Source of the DNA: an uncultured Latescibacterota bacterium
GTDB lineage: Bacteria > Latescibacterota > UBA2968 > UBA8231
Length of the DNA stretch: 64,000 nucleotides
Assembly: GCA_958295495.1 (NCBI GenBank)
Contig: OY282352.1
Span: forward strand, 4,782,049 to 4,846,048
Direction of reading: 5' to 3'
This document shows, piece after piece, positions 49,250 through 57,516 of the stretch. The notes below the pieces were generated by a model. It was not told the origin of the DNA, ran no database searches, and saw only the letters and a list, made by a program, of their open reading frames with translations. Position numbers and translations under genes: made by a program. How positions within the stretch are numbered: the first letter of the stretch is position 1; each line of letters opens with the position of its first letter.

Positions 49250-50190
49250 GGCTTAGACAACCTCCAGTTGCCGGGGTTGAGCAAAGTTGAATCCGCAACC
49301 GCGATCGTACGCACGGCTGCTACTAGATCGGGCGGTAGGGGACCAGCCTCGACCGCGCGGATATTGGCTTCGAGCTCAGGGACGCTCGTGGTGCCGAAAA
49401 TAGCTGAATGAGCGCCGGAAGCAAAGGCGGCAAAGCGCAGGGCCAGTTCGGCCAGTTCCATGCCTGCGTCCCGCGCCAACCGCAGCAGGGGAGCGGCCAA
49501 GGGGGACAGACCAGCCAACGAGGCCGGGAGCGAGTCGAGCCGATGCGACAGGACGCCTTGGAGGAAAACGGAGCGCAGGACGACGCCCGTGCCCTGTGCT
49601 CGAGCGCGGGGGAACACCTTGCGTTCCATCTGGCGGTCGAGTGCGCTATAAGGTACTTGCAGTGCGGAAATTAGCTCGGGATGATCTAAGGCATTGAGCG
49701 GGGCCTCTTCGCCGTATGTCGTAACGCCCCAATAGCGCACCCAGCCGCGTTGGCAGTAGTGCGCTAGCAGGTCCAGCAGTTCCGGGGTTGCAAAGCGCGT
49801 GTCGAGGCTGTGCAACTGCACGAGTTCGAGCACATCGAGGCCGAGCGTCTGCAAGCTCTGGCGCAGCGCCTGCTCGACGGACTGGCGCAGCGCCTGCCCG
49901 GTCAGCAGCCGCGCGCTGTCGGCATCGCGGATGGAGAGCTTGGTGGCAATCACGGGCCGACACTTCAGCCCAGCACACGCCCGGCCCACGAGGCTTTCGC
50001 TGCGGCCGTAGGCCGCGGCCGTGTCGATGTAGTTGATGCCTAACTCCAAGGCGCGGCGGATCAGGCCAATCGCGCGGTGATCCGGCGGCGGTGGCTGATG
50101 GTCCCAGCCATAGGCCATGCCCAATTGTACGGTGCCAAGGCCCAAGACCGACAGGCACAAGTTCGTGCGGCCTAGGTTTGCGTGTTGCAA
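49246..50190 (-). CDS. Aldo/keto reductase
   Basis: A 314-residue TIM-barrel protein: LGLGTVQLGMAYG, ELGINYIDTAAAYGRSESLV (Asp and Tyr of the active site), CRPVIATKLSI with the Lys, and LELVQLHSLD with the His. Cofactor is NADPH or NADH. The first 30 codons of the open frame are the antisense of murQ; I take the TTG at 50190, with GGAG 8 nt upstream on the minus strand. It overlaps murQ by 19 nt. The substrate is unknown. Confidence 0.87.
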   Translation of the reverse strand: MQHANLGRTNLCLSVLGLGTVQLGMAYGWDHQPPPPDHRAIGLIRRALELGINYIDTAAAYGRSESLVGRACAGLKCRPVIATKLSIRDADSARLLTGQALRQSVEQALRQSLQTLGLDVLELVQLHSLDTRFATPELLDLLAHYCQRGWVRYWGVTTYGEEAPLNALDHPELISALQVPYSALDRQMERKVFPRARAQGTGVVLRSVFLQGVLSHRLDSLPASLAGLSPLAAPLLRLARDAGMELAELALRFAAFASGAHSAIFGTTSVPELEANIRAVEAGPLPPDLVAAVRTIAVADSTLLNPGNWRLSKP

Positions 50191-51098
50191 CGGGCTGCTC
50201 CGATGGCGAGGGTGGCGGCCTTGACGCTCCCGCCGCAGGTGTCGAGTAGCTGCTGTGCTCGTGCGCGCTCTAGTTGGCACAGCTCCATGACCAGCGCCAG
50301 CTTCAAGCCGCCCTCGGCTGCTTGTAGCCGGGCGGCGGCCACTTGAGGCGAGGCCCCGGTCAGGGCCGCCAAGATGCGCTCGGCGCGGTCGCGCAGCTTG
50401 GCATTGGTGGGTTGGAGATCCACCATGAGGTTGCCGTATGTCTTGCCCAATTTCACCATGGTGCCGGTGCTGATCATGTTGAGAGCTAGCTTGGTCGCCG
50501 TTCCGGCCTTCATCCGCGTCGATCCGGTGATGACTTCCGGGCCGACCTCGGGGACGATCTTGATCGCGGCGGCAACGGACTCGGCAGCCGTGGGGCTACA
50601 CGTAAAAAAGATCGTCGGACAACCCCGCTCGGCGGCGTACTCCATGCCGCTGATAACGAAAGGGGTTACGCCGCTGGCGGCAATGCCCATGACCACGTCG
50701 GCCGGGCCCAAGCCCCGCCGGGCCAATTCGCTTGGCGCGGCCTCGCGGTCGTCCTCTGCGCCTTCTACGGCTTGGTACAGGGCCGCTGGCCCGCCGGCGA
50801 TTAGGCCCTGCACCAACTCGGGGTTTGCGCCAAAGGTGGGGGGGCATTCAGCCGCATCCAGCACGCCGAGCCGACCGCTGGTGCCCGCGCCGAGGTAGAA
50901 CAGACGGCCTCCGCTCCCAAGCCGGCTGGCCACCAAGTCAACTGCCTCGGCAATGGCCCCCAATTGCGCGGCGACTGCGGCCGGCACGAGAGCGTCTTCT
51001 CGATTGATGATCGCCAGCATCTCTAGCGTCGAGACCGCGTCGATGTGCTCAGTGGCTGGATTGCGCTGCTCGGTTTGCAGCTTGGACCAGTTGCCCAT
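50172..51098 (-). CDS. murQ: N-acetylmuramic acid 6-phosphate etherase
   Basis: A 308-residue SIS-domain enzyme: TEQRNPATEHIDAVSTLEML, GGRLFYLGAGTSGRLGVLDA, CPPTFG, then ASGVTPFVISGM and TGSTRMKAGTATKLALNMIS, all conserved in MurQ, with the catalytic glutamates in the expected place. It splits the lactyl ether of MurNAc-6-P during peptidoglycan recycling. No anmK, PTS or nagA gene is near, so the uptake route is unclear. It is the first gene of a five-gene minus-strand array. Confidence 0.95.
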   Translation of the reverse strand: MGNWSKLQTEQRNPATEHIDAVSTLEMLAIINREDALVPAAVAAQLGAIAEAVDLVASRLGSGGRLFYLGAGTSGRLGVLDAAECPPTFGANPELVQGLIAGGPAALYQAVEGAEDDREAAPSELARRGLGPADVVMGIAASGVTPFVISGMEYAAERGCPTIFFTCSPTAAESVAAAIKIVPEVGPEVITGSTRMKAGTATKLALNMISTGTMVKLGKTYGNLMVDLQPTNAKLRDRAERILAALTGASPQVAAARLQAAEGGLKLALVMELCQLERARAQQLLDTCGGSVKAATLAIGAARCNTQT

Positions 51099-51130
51099 AT
51101 TGAATCGCCTCGCACAGGTGAACTAGACAC

Positions 51131-51158
51131 AAGATAGACAGACGAGCGCGGCGAGCAA
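51131..51158 (-). promoter_or_regulatory. Candidate promoter of the murQ array
   Basis: On the minus strand TTGCTC (51158-51153), 16 nt, TATCTT (51136-51131); predicted start about 25 nt before the murQ ATG. It stands back to back with the valS promoter. Confidence 0.45.
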
Positions 51159-51160
51159 AA

Positions 51161-51188
51161 TTGTCAGGGTAGGAGAAAGGGTTATATT
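51161..51188 (+). promoter_or_regulatory. Candidate promoter of valS
   Basis: TTGTCA at 51161-51166, 16 nt, TATATT at 51183-51188. AAGGAC before the ATG at 51225 is the likely Shine-Dalgarno. The leader is too short for a T-box. Confidence 0.6.
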
Positions 51189-51224
51189 TCTAAATCCCAT
51201 TAAACACAAGGACAAGGACGCGGC

Positions 51225-53984
51225 ATGACGGAAGAATTGGCCAAGACGTACGATCCGGTGGCGATTGAAAAAAAATGGTACGATTTCTGGGAGCAAAACG
51301 GCCTTTTTAACGCGGGGATCAACCCGGACAAACCCCCTTACTGCATAGTGATTCCCCCACCCAACGTGACGGGCGAGTTGCACATGGGCCACGCGATTCA
51401 ACACGCCATTCACGACTTAGTGGTGCGCTGGAAGCGGATGCAGGGCTTTGAGACGCTCTGCCTGCCGGGCACTGATCACGCCGGCATTGCCACTCAGATG
51501 AAGGTCGAGCAGGAGCTTTTGCAGGCCGAGGGCAAGAATCGCTACGACTTGGGACGCGACGCCATGCTCGACCGGATTTGGCAGTGGAAGGAAAAATACG
51601 GGGACGCCATCTACCGCCAATTGCGCCAACTCGGGGCCAGCTACGATTGGCGGTGGGAGCGGTTCACGCTCGACGAGGAATACGTTGAGGCCGTACTGCA
51701 GGCCTTCGCACACTTTGCCGAGAAAGGGTGGATTTACCGCGGTACCCGCATGATCAACTGGTGTCCGCAGTGCCGCACCGTCATTTCCGACTTGGAGACC
51801 GAAGAGCGCGAAGTCGCCGGCCACTTGTGGCACATTCGCTATCCGGCCCAAGAGGGTGCGCTGCAAGTCGTGGTCGCCACCACGCGACCGGAAACCATGC
51901 TCGGGGACACGGCCGTGGCCGTCCACCCCAACGACGACCGCTGGCGCGAGGCCATCGGCCTACAAGTCGAACTGCCGCTGACGGATAGAGCCATCCCCAT
52001 CGTCGCCGACGAATACGCCGATCCCGAGCTGGGCAGTGGCGCGGTCAAGGTCACGCCGGCCCACGATCCCAATGACTACGAGCTAGGGCTGCGCCACGAC
52101 CTAGCGCAAATCCAAGTCATCGGCTTTGACGGAGCTATGACCGAGGCGGCCGGCTGCTTTGCCGGGCTGGATCGCTACGCGGCCCGTGAAGCCGTCGTGA
52201 CCGCGTTGGCAGCCGAGGGGCTACTGGCAAAAATAGAGGATCATCAACACGCCGTACCCCACCACGACAAGTGCGGCACGGTCGTCGAACCCCTGCCGAT
52301 GGAGCAGTGGTTTATGAACATGCAGGAACTGGCGGTTAGGGCGCGGCCCGTGCTCGTGCGGCAGGATATCCAATACGCGCCCGACCGCTTCCGCCACTAT
52401 GCCATCGAGTGGTTGGACCAAATACGCGATTGGGCTTTGTCGCGGCAGATTTGGTGGGGGCATCGCATCCCGGCTTGGTATTGTACCCATTGCAGTGTAG
52501 CTGGGCTGATCCCTATGGGCGACTTGGACCGGGAGCAGGCTCTGCGCGAGGGCAACTTCAGGGTGTCGGTGGTGGCCGGAGCCAAGCCCGTAGTCAGCGC
52601 GGCTGAGCCAGCCGCCTGCGCCGAATGCGGCGGCCGGGATTGGGTGCAAGACCCAGACGTGCTCGACACGTGGTTTTCTTCCGCCCTATGGCCCTTTGCC
52701 ACCCTCGGCTGGCCGCAGCGCAGCGACGCGCTGGAGTACTTTTATCCCACGGATCTGCTCATCACCGCCCGCGACATTCTCTATTTGTGGGTGTTGCGGA
52801 TGGCCATGACCTCGCTAGAGTGCGTGGAGCAAATTCCCTTTAAGACGGTGCTGGTTCACCCGACCATTCTGACCCAAGACGGCCGCCGCATGAGCAAAAG
52901 CTTGGGCACGGGCCTCAACCCGCTCGACTTAGTCGCGCGCTACGGCGCGGATGCGACCCGCTACTGTCTGCTGGCGCAAGCCGGGGCCGTCCAAGACGTG
53001 CGTTTTGATGCCGCGGTCGCCAACAACCAAGTGCAGGCCTCGGCCAGCGCGGAGGCCGGCCGCAACTTTGGCAACAAGCTGTGGAATGCGACCCGCTTCG
53101 TGCTGATGAACAGCGCTGGATACGAGCCAAGCCCCTGCGAGCGGAGCGAATTGGCCGACCGTTGGATCTGGAGCCGGTTGCAGGGGGGGGTGCGCGAGAT
53201 GACCGAGGCCCTGCAAGCCCATCGCCTCAGCGACCTGACGCGGGCGATTTACGACTTCGTCTGGCGCGACTATTGCGATTGGTACCTCGAATTGGCCAAG
53301 GTGCGGTTGCAGGGAGGCGATCCCGAGGCACGGCGCGTGGCCCAAGAGCATCTCGTGCGGATACTCGAAACCGCCCTGCGGCTTTTGCACCCCATTATGC
53401 CCTTTATCACCGAGACCTTGTGGCAGGCCCTGCCCCACGGCTCGTCGGCTAACAGCATCATGGTGGCGGCTTGGCCGGAATGCGACGCCGCCCTGATAGA
53501 CCGGGAGGCCGAAGCGCAAATGCAGCGCCTGCAAGAGGTGGTGACCGGGGTGCGGATCATTCGCGGCGAGATACAGGTCCCGCCGGGGCGCAAAGTCGAG
53601 GTCTTGATTTCGGCCGCCTCGGACGAGGTGGAACAGACCCTGCGCCAAGCCGTCCCCTCCATCGCGCTGTTGACCCGGGCCGCATCCGTGCAAGTCGGCC
53701 GGGGGCTGGTCCGGCCGCCGGCTTCGGGGAGCGCGATGACGGCCGCGGCCGAGATTTTCGTGCCCTTAGAGGGGTTGATCGACCTAGCCGCAGAGCGGCA
53801 GCGGCTCAAACGAGAAATCCAAAAAATGGCCGGCCTGCTCAAGGGCCTAGACGCCAAACTGGCCAATGAGCGCTTCCTCACCAAAGCCCCGCCCGAAATC
53901 GTCGCACAGGAGCGCCGGCGTCGGGCCGAATATCGCGCCACCCAAGAAAAGCTAAACGCCAGTCTCAAGCTCGTCGAAGCCTAG
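51225..53984 (+). CDS. valS: Valyl-tRNA synthetase
   Basis: A 919-residue class I synthetase. PPPNVTGELHMGHAIQ holds the HIGH-type motif (HMGH) and DGRRMSKSLGTG the KMSKS-type motif (first Lys replaced by Arg). The editing domain (VATTRPETMLGDTAVAVHPND) and the GTDHAGIATQMKVEQEL stretch are present. The C-terminal 70 residues form the coiled-coil arm of ValRS (AAERQRLKREIQKMAGLLKG). The length is normal. valS is followed without gap by the NFACT gene. Confidence 0.97.
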   Translation: MTEELAKTYDPVAIEKKWYDFWEQNGLFNAGINPDKPPYCIVIPPPNVTGELHMGHAIQHAIHDLVVRWKRMQGFETLCLPGTDHAGIATQMKVEQELLQAEGKNRYDLGRDAMLDRIWQWKEKYGDAIYRQLRQLGASYDWRWERFTLDEEYVEAVLQAFAHFAEKGWIYRGTRMINWCPQCRTVISDLETEEREVAGHLWHIRYPAQEGALQVVVATTRPETMLGDTAVAVHPNDDRWREAIGLQVELPLTDRAIPIVADEYADPELGSGAVKVTPAHDPNDYELGLRHDLAQIQVIGFDGAMTEAAGCFAGLDRYAAREAVVTALAAEGLLAKIEDHQHAVPHHDKCGTVVEPLPMEQWFMNMQELAVRARPVLVRQDIQYAPDRFRHYAIEWLDQIRDWALSRQIWWGHRIPAWYCTHCSVAGLIPMGDLDREQALREGNFRVSVVAGAKPVVSAAEPAACAECGGRDWVQDPDVLDTWFSSALWPFATLGWPQRSDALEYFYPTDLLITARDILYLWVLRMAMTSLECVEQIPFKTVLVHPTILTQDGRRMSKSLGTGLNPLDLVARYGADATRYCLLAQAGAVQDVRFDAAVANNQVQASASAEAGRNFGNKLWNATRFVLMNSAGYEPSPCERSELADRWIWSRLQGGVREMTEALQAHRLSDLTRAIYDFVWRDYCDWYLELAKVRLQGGDPEARRVAQEHLVRILETALRLLHPIMPFITETLWQALPHGSSANSIMVAAWPECDAALIDREAEAQMQRLQEVVTGVRIIRGEIQVPPGRKVEVLISAASDEVEQTLRQAVPSIALLTRAASVQVGRGLVRPPASGSAMTAAAEIFVPLEGLIDLAAERQRLKREIQKMAGLLKGLDAKLANERFLTKAPPEIVAQERRRRAEYRATQEKLNASLKLVEA

Positions 53985-55664
53985 ATGGGGTTTGATTACT
54001 TCACCATTCAGGCCCTCGCGCAGGAGTTGCGGGCGCACCTGCAAGGGGCGGTCATCAAGTGGGCCTATGCCCAGCCCACCAAACTCGCCTTCGCGGTTGC
54101 CGAGGGCGAGTGGCTGTACGGCGCGAGCGGCCGGGAAGGATTGCTCTGCTTGCGGCGCGAGGCTTGGCCGCGGTCTTGGCGGGCGAGCGACGGCCCCGAG
54201 AAGTACTTGGTGCGGGCGCGGATCGTGGCCATCGAAGCCGAGCACCGCGAGCGCATCTTGCGCTTGCACCTAGAGCGCCGGGACCGCGCCGGTCGCGCGA
54301 GCTTTGGCGTCTTGGTATCCGAACTCATTCCCAACAAGGTGCGGTTTATTCTCCATCGCCAGGCCGATGGCACGATTTTGGGCCACTGGGGCACGGCCAA
54401 GGCCAAGTCTCCCGTGGGCTGTTCGTACCAGCCGCCCGAGCCGTCGGGCCGACTGCTGCCCGGGACGGACGTGTCCAGCGCGTGGCGCGACCGGTTGGTC
54501 AGCGCGAATGCGCCCTTGGAAAAGGCAGCGAGGCGCTGGTTGGCCGGAGCGGATGCCACGGTGGTGCGCGAGCTGATATTCCGCAGCCAGCAGGGCGGGG
54601 CAGGCGAGCCGGCCGCAGTTTTGTGGACCGCGGCCACAGAAGCCTACGCCAGCCCCGCGGCCGGCCGGAGCTACGTGTGGCAAGAGGCCGGCCGGGTTCA
54701 CTTTTCCGCCCTTGAACCGCGTCGTTTGCAAGGGGCCTATGAGCAGTTTGACGCGGTCAGCGCGGGGATTTGGGCGGCGTGCCAAAAGGAGCGGGCCCAG
54801 CACCAAGCCCAGCGGACGCAGCAACAAATCCGCAAGCGGCTGGGCCAAGCCCTAAAAAATGCCCGGCGGCGTTTGGCTGCCATGCAAGTCGAACTCGACG
54901 AGGCCGTACGCGCCGAGGAGTGCAAGCGAAAGGGCCACGCGCTATGGGCCAACCTAGGGCAGCTATCCGGTCGGCCCACGCACATAGAACTGCCCGATCT
55001 TTTCGATTCAGAGGGGCACTCGACCCTGTCGATTGACTTGGATGTAAACCGCAGCTTGGCAGGAAACGCCGCATCCTATCTAAAGGCCGCGCAAAAATAC
55101 GAGCGCCGCCAACAAGTCCTGCCGCAGCACCTAGCCGCGCTCGGCCGCCAGTGCGCCCAATACGAGCATTGGATTGGCGCGGTGGATGCCGGTACTTGGG
55201 AAGCCAACGCCGCACTGCAAAACTGGTTGGAGAGCAAGGTGGCAAACACCGACAAAACGGCAAGCAAGCAGCCCCAGGCCCATCCCCGGCGTTATAGGAC
55301 ATCTACGGGGTGGTCGGTGTGGGCCGGGCGCAACAACAAGGAAAACGACGTGCTGACACACAAAATGTCCGCCCAAAACGATCTGTGGTTTCACGCTCGA
55401 GGGTACTCAGGCTCGCACGTGGTCCTGCGGAGCGAAGGCCGCAAGGAAGCTCCCAGCAAGCAGACTATTGAAGAGGCCGCGGGTTTAGCCGCGTATTGGA
55501 GCAAGGGCAAAACCGCGAAAAAGGTCTCGGTGGCTTATACCTTGGTAAAACACGTCACCAAGCCGCGTGGAAGTGCGCCCGGTCAGGCGCTGTTGCGCCG
55601 CGAGAAAACAATCGTCGTGGAGCCGGCCTTGTTAAACAAAGATAGGACTTACGCAGTTGGATAG
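53985..55664 (+). CDS. rqcH: NFACT-family protein (RqcH/Rqc2-like)
   Basis: A 559-residue protein with the NFACT layout: NFACT-N (FDYFTIQALAQELRAHLQGA), a long coiled-coil middle (about 265-420) and the C-terminal NFACT-R domain with MSAQNDLWFHARGYSGSHVV. In Bacillus RqcH, an Asp-Arg pair in the N-domain is needed to recruit Ala-tRNA; the aligned place here reads HRERIL, so Asp is Glu. It probably binds obstructed 50S subunits and may add alanine tails. Its ATG follows the valS stop directly. Confidence 0.88.
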   Translation: MGFDYFTIQALAQELRAHLQGAVIKWAYAQPTKLAFAVAEGEWLYGASGREGLLCLRREAWPRSWRASDGPEKYLVRARIVAIEAEHRERILRLHLERRDRAGRASFGVLVSELIPNKVRFILHRQADGTILGHWGTAKAKSPVGCSYQPPEPSGRLLPGTDVSSAWRDRLVSANAPLEKAARRWLAGADATVVRELIFRSQQGGAGEPAAVLWTAATEAYASPAAGRSYVWQEAGRVHFSALEPRRLQGAYEQFDAVSAGIWAACQKERAQHQAQRTQQQIRKRLGQALKNARRRLAAMQVELDEAVRAEECKRKGHALWANLGQLSGRPTHIELPDLFDSEGHSTLSIDLDVNRSLAGNAASYLKAAQKYERRQQVLPQHLAALGRQCAQYEHWIGAVDAGTWEANAALQNWLESKVANTDKTASKQPQAHPRRYRTSTGWSVWAGRNNKENDVLTHKMSAQNDLWFHARGYSGSHVVLRSEGRKEAPSKQTIEEAAGLAAYWSKGKTAKKVSVAYTLVKHVTKPRGSAPGQALLRREKTIVVEPALLNKDRTYAVG

Positions 55665-55795
55665 TTAGGATAGGATAGAGGATAATCCCCATCCACAGCG
55701 AGCCAGTTGTAGAAAGGGAAATCGCTTCTTGTTTAGCAACAGACAGCGAATGTAGAAGCATCTGGTCTGTGTCGGCTACGAGAGGAGAAAGAGAT

Positions 55796-55885
55796 GGAGA
55801 TTTTATTGTTTTTTATGAAGAGGAAGAATATCAATGTACGGGTGGAGGAGAACTTATTCCATAGCGGCACTTCTGTCGCTTAACC
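55796..55885 (+). CDS. Possible 29-residue ORF overlapping the next gene start
   Basis: ATG at 55796 with AGGAG 6 nt before it reads MEILLFFMKRKNINVRVEE and ends at 55885, overlapping the start of the secreted-protein remnant in another frame. It may be a leader peptide or chance. The stretch 55665-55795 holds nothing else I recognise. Confidence 0.25.
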
Positions 55886-56259
55886 TGTTCTGCACTGTAG
55901 CGGTAGCCAAGGAACAAGAAGCACTAAGCGGCCGCGGCAAGACAGCCCTCGGTCTGTCCATTCTGTCTCACGAAGATGCAGGTGTAAGCATCTGGCGCGT
56001 ACAATCTACGACCATGTGGGGCTTTGAGATGGATGTATCCAACGCCAGGGTTGCACAGATAAGAGACAACAGGTCCGATCGCACTATTACTAGCCTAAGT
56101 CTCAGTCCTGCCCTGACGATCAAGCGATTTCGTCGCTTGCACGGGAAGGTAGCCCAGTTTTCATACCAAACGATCTATGGGAATGTCTCCTATCGGGATT
56201 TTACATCCCGCCAACCGCCTCAAACGTGCTCGCCCTCGCCCGCTCATAGCGAGTTATAG
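55834..56259 (+). CDS. Secreted protein, probably a truncated outer-membrane protein
   Basis: A 141-residue ORF with a signal peptide (TYSIAALLSLNLFCTVAVAK) and a mature part of alternating strands (KTALGLSILSHEDAGVSIWR, then GFEMDVSNARVAQIRD, SLSLSPALTIKRF). This resembles the N-terminal strands of an outer-membrane beta-barrel. The end (SRQPPQTCSPSPAHSEL) looks like out-of-frame or non-native sequence, so the gene may be cut by an insertion or deletion near 56190-56259. The codon use is AT-richer than in the flanks. Confidence 0.5.
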   Translation: MYGWRRTYSIAALLSLNLFCTVAVAKEQEALSGRGKTALGLSILSHEDAGVSIWRVQSTTMWGFEMDVSNARVAQIRDNRSDRTITSLSLSPALTIKRFRRLHGKVAQFSYQTIYGNVSYRDFTSRQPPQTCSPSPAHSEL

Positions 56260-56308
56260 CCCATGTCGCCAGTACATCGCGTCCAATTGATCCGGTGACG
56301 TGGGCTGT
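56256..56308. repeat. Imperfect inverted repeat just before miaA
   Basis: TATAGCCCATGTC at about 56255-56267 pairs with GACGTGGGCTGTA at 56297-56309 (11 of 13). The 3' arm ends 3 nt before the miaA ATG. It may be a translation-control hairpin or the ends of a small lost element. Confidence 0.5.
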
Positions 56309-56311
56309 AAT

Positions 56312-57262
56312 ATGTCAAACAAACCCCTCATCCTAATCACCGGACCCACCGCCACCGGCAAAACGGAAATAGCCCTCGCAGCAACCCAGCACTTGCCCAA
56401 AGTGGAAATCATCTCGGCCGACTCGCGGCAAATATACCGCTACATGGACATCGGCACGGCCAAGCCAACCGCTGAACAGCAGAGCCAATGCGCCCATCAC
56501 TTGCTCGATGTGCTCAGTCCCGAGCAAAACTACAGCGCGGGAGCGTATGCTCGAGCCGCGCGGCGCATCATTGAGCGGATCTGGAACAGAGGGGGGCTGC
56601 CGATCGTGGTTGGAGGGACGGGCCTGTACTGGCAGAGTGCTTTAGACGGCTGCTTTGAGGACGCAGCCGAATACGCGCCGATCCGCGCCGAATTGCAAAA
56701 TCGCCTGCATTGCGAAGGACTTGCCTCCCTATACGAGGAGTTGGGGCGTCGCGACCCGGTCGCACAAGCGCGGTTGCAGCCGGGCGACGCGCAGAGAATT
56801 CTTCGGGCGTTGGAGGTAGCAATGGCCGGAAAGAGCACGCTCAGCGCGCTATGGCGAGAGCGCAAGGGGCAGCCCTTTGTGCGGCAGCCGCAGATGATCA
56901 GCCTGACCATGGCGCGCAGCCGGCTCTACGAGCGGATCGACCAGCGGGTCGAGCAGATGGTCGAGCGGGGATGGGTCGAAGAAGTCCGCTCCTTGCTCGA
57001 AATGGGATACGATCCAGGTGCCAGCGCTTTGGGGACCTTGGGCTATCTCGAAATATGCAGTGCGCTGGCCGGGCATTGCCCTTGGCGAGAAGCCGTTGAG
57101 CGGACCAAGCAGCGCACCCGCCACTTGGCCAAACGGCAAATGACGTGGTGCCGCCGCGACCGCCGCTTGCGCGAATTAGACCTCGACGTATGGGGAAAGG
57201 CCGGTGTCGTCCAACGCATCGTCGGCGAGTGGGAGTATAGATGGGGTAGCGGGTTGGGTTGA
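56312..57262 (+). CDS. miaA: tRNA dimethylallyltransferase
   Basis: A 316-residue enzyme: LILITGPTATGKTEIALAAT (P-loop), EIISADSRQIYRYMDIGTAK, HHLLDVLSPEQNYSAGAYAR, PIVVGGTGLYWQSALDG and the C-terminal RTRHLAKRQMTWCRRD. It attaches the dimethylallyl group to A37 of tRNAs that read UNN codons. The ATG at 56312 has no good Shine-Dalgarno, and the inverted repeat just upstream may mask or shape the start. The ORF continues 4 codons further to a GTG. Confidence 0.95.
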   Translation: MSNKPLILITGPTATGKTEIALAATQHLPKVEIISADSRQIYRYMDIGTAKPTAEQQSQCAHHLLDVLSPEQNYSAGAYARAARRIIERIWNRGGLPIVVGGTGLYWQSALDGCFEDAAEYAPIRAELQNRLHCEGLASLYEELGRRDPVAQARLQPGDAQRILRALEVAMAGKSTLSALWRERKGQPFVRQPQMISLTMARSRLYERIDQRVEQMVERGWVEEVRSLLEMGYDPGASALGTLGYLEICSALAGHCPWREAVERTKQRTRHLAKRQMTWCRRDRRLRELDLDVWGKAGVVQRIVGEWEYRWGSGLG

Positions 57263-57287
57263 CAGCGGTTGGAGCCTCTCCTACCTT
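57259..57287 (+). promoter_or_regulatory. Candidate promoter of tRNA-Gly
   Basis: TTGACA at 57259-57264, overlapping the miaA stop codon, then 17 nt and TACCTT at 57282-57287. The tRNA begins 17 nt further on. Confidence 0.55.
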
Positions 57288-57303
57288 AATGACCACAAAA
57301 TTA

Positions 57304-57378
57304 GCGGGAGTAGTTCAGGGGTAGAACGCAAGCTTCCCAAGCTTGATGTCGCGGGTTCGATTCCCGTCTCCCGCTCCA
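57304..57378 (+). tRNA. tRNA-Gly (anticodon CCC)
   Basis: GCGGGAG pairs with CTCCCGC; D-arm TAGTTCAGGGGTAGA; anticodon stem CAAGC/GCTTG around TTCCCAA; T-arm around GTTCGAT. Discriminator T, then an encoded CCA at 57376-57378. Anticodon CCC reads GGG. Confidence 0.95.
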
Positions 57379-57380
57379 TC

Positions 57381-57418
57381 ATCCGCCTAGCCAACTTGGT
57401 CGGGCGGATTTTTTATTT
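57381..57418 (+). terminator. Rho-independent terminator of tRNA-Gly
   Basis: Stem ATCCGCC (57381) with GGCGGAT (57403), further inner pairing CCAA/TTGG, and a run TTTTTTATTT directly after. Confidence 0.8.
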
Positions 57419-57430
57419 GGTCCCAAGGTA

Positions 57431-57459
57431 TTGCTGTCGGCGTAATATCCATATACCTT
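57431..57459 (+). promoter_or_regulatory. Candidate promoter of the DUF512-der unit
   Basis: TTGCTG at 57431-57436, 17 nt, TACCTT at 57454-57459 (running on as TACC). The ATG is at 57517. Confidence 0.45.
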
Positions 57460-57516
57460 TACCGATAGAACATCTTGCCCCACACTATGATACGTAGATT
57501 AATTGCTTGATTCACT

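Noticed and set aside
51099..51224. T-box riboswitch before valS
   Set aside because: The space is shared with the murQ promoter and is too short for the T-box stems; no T-box core sequence is visible.
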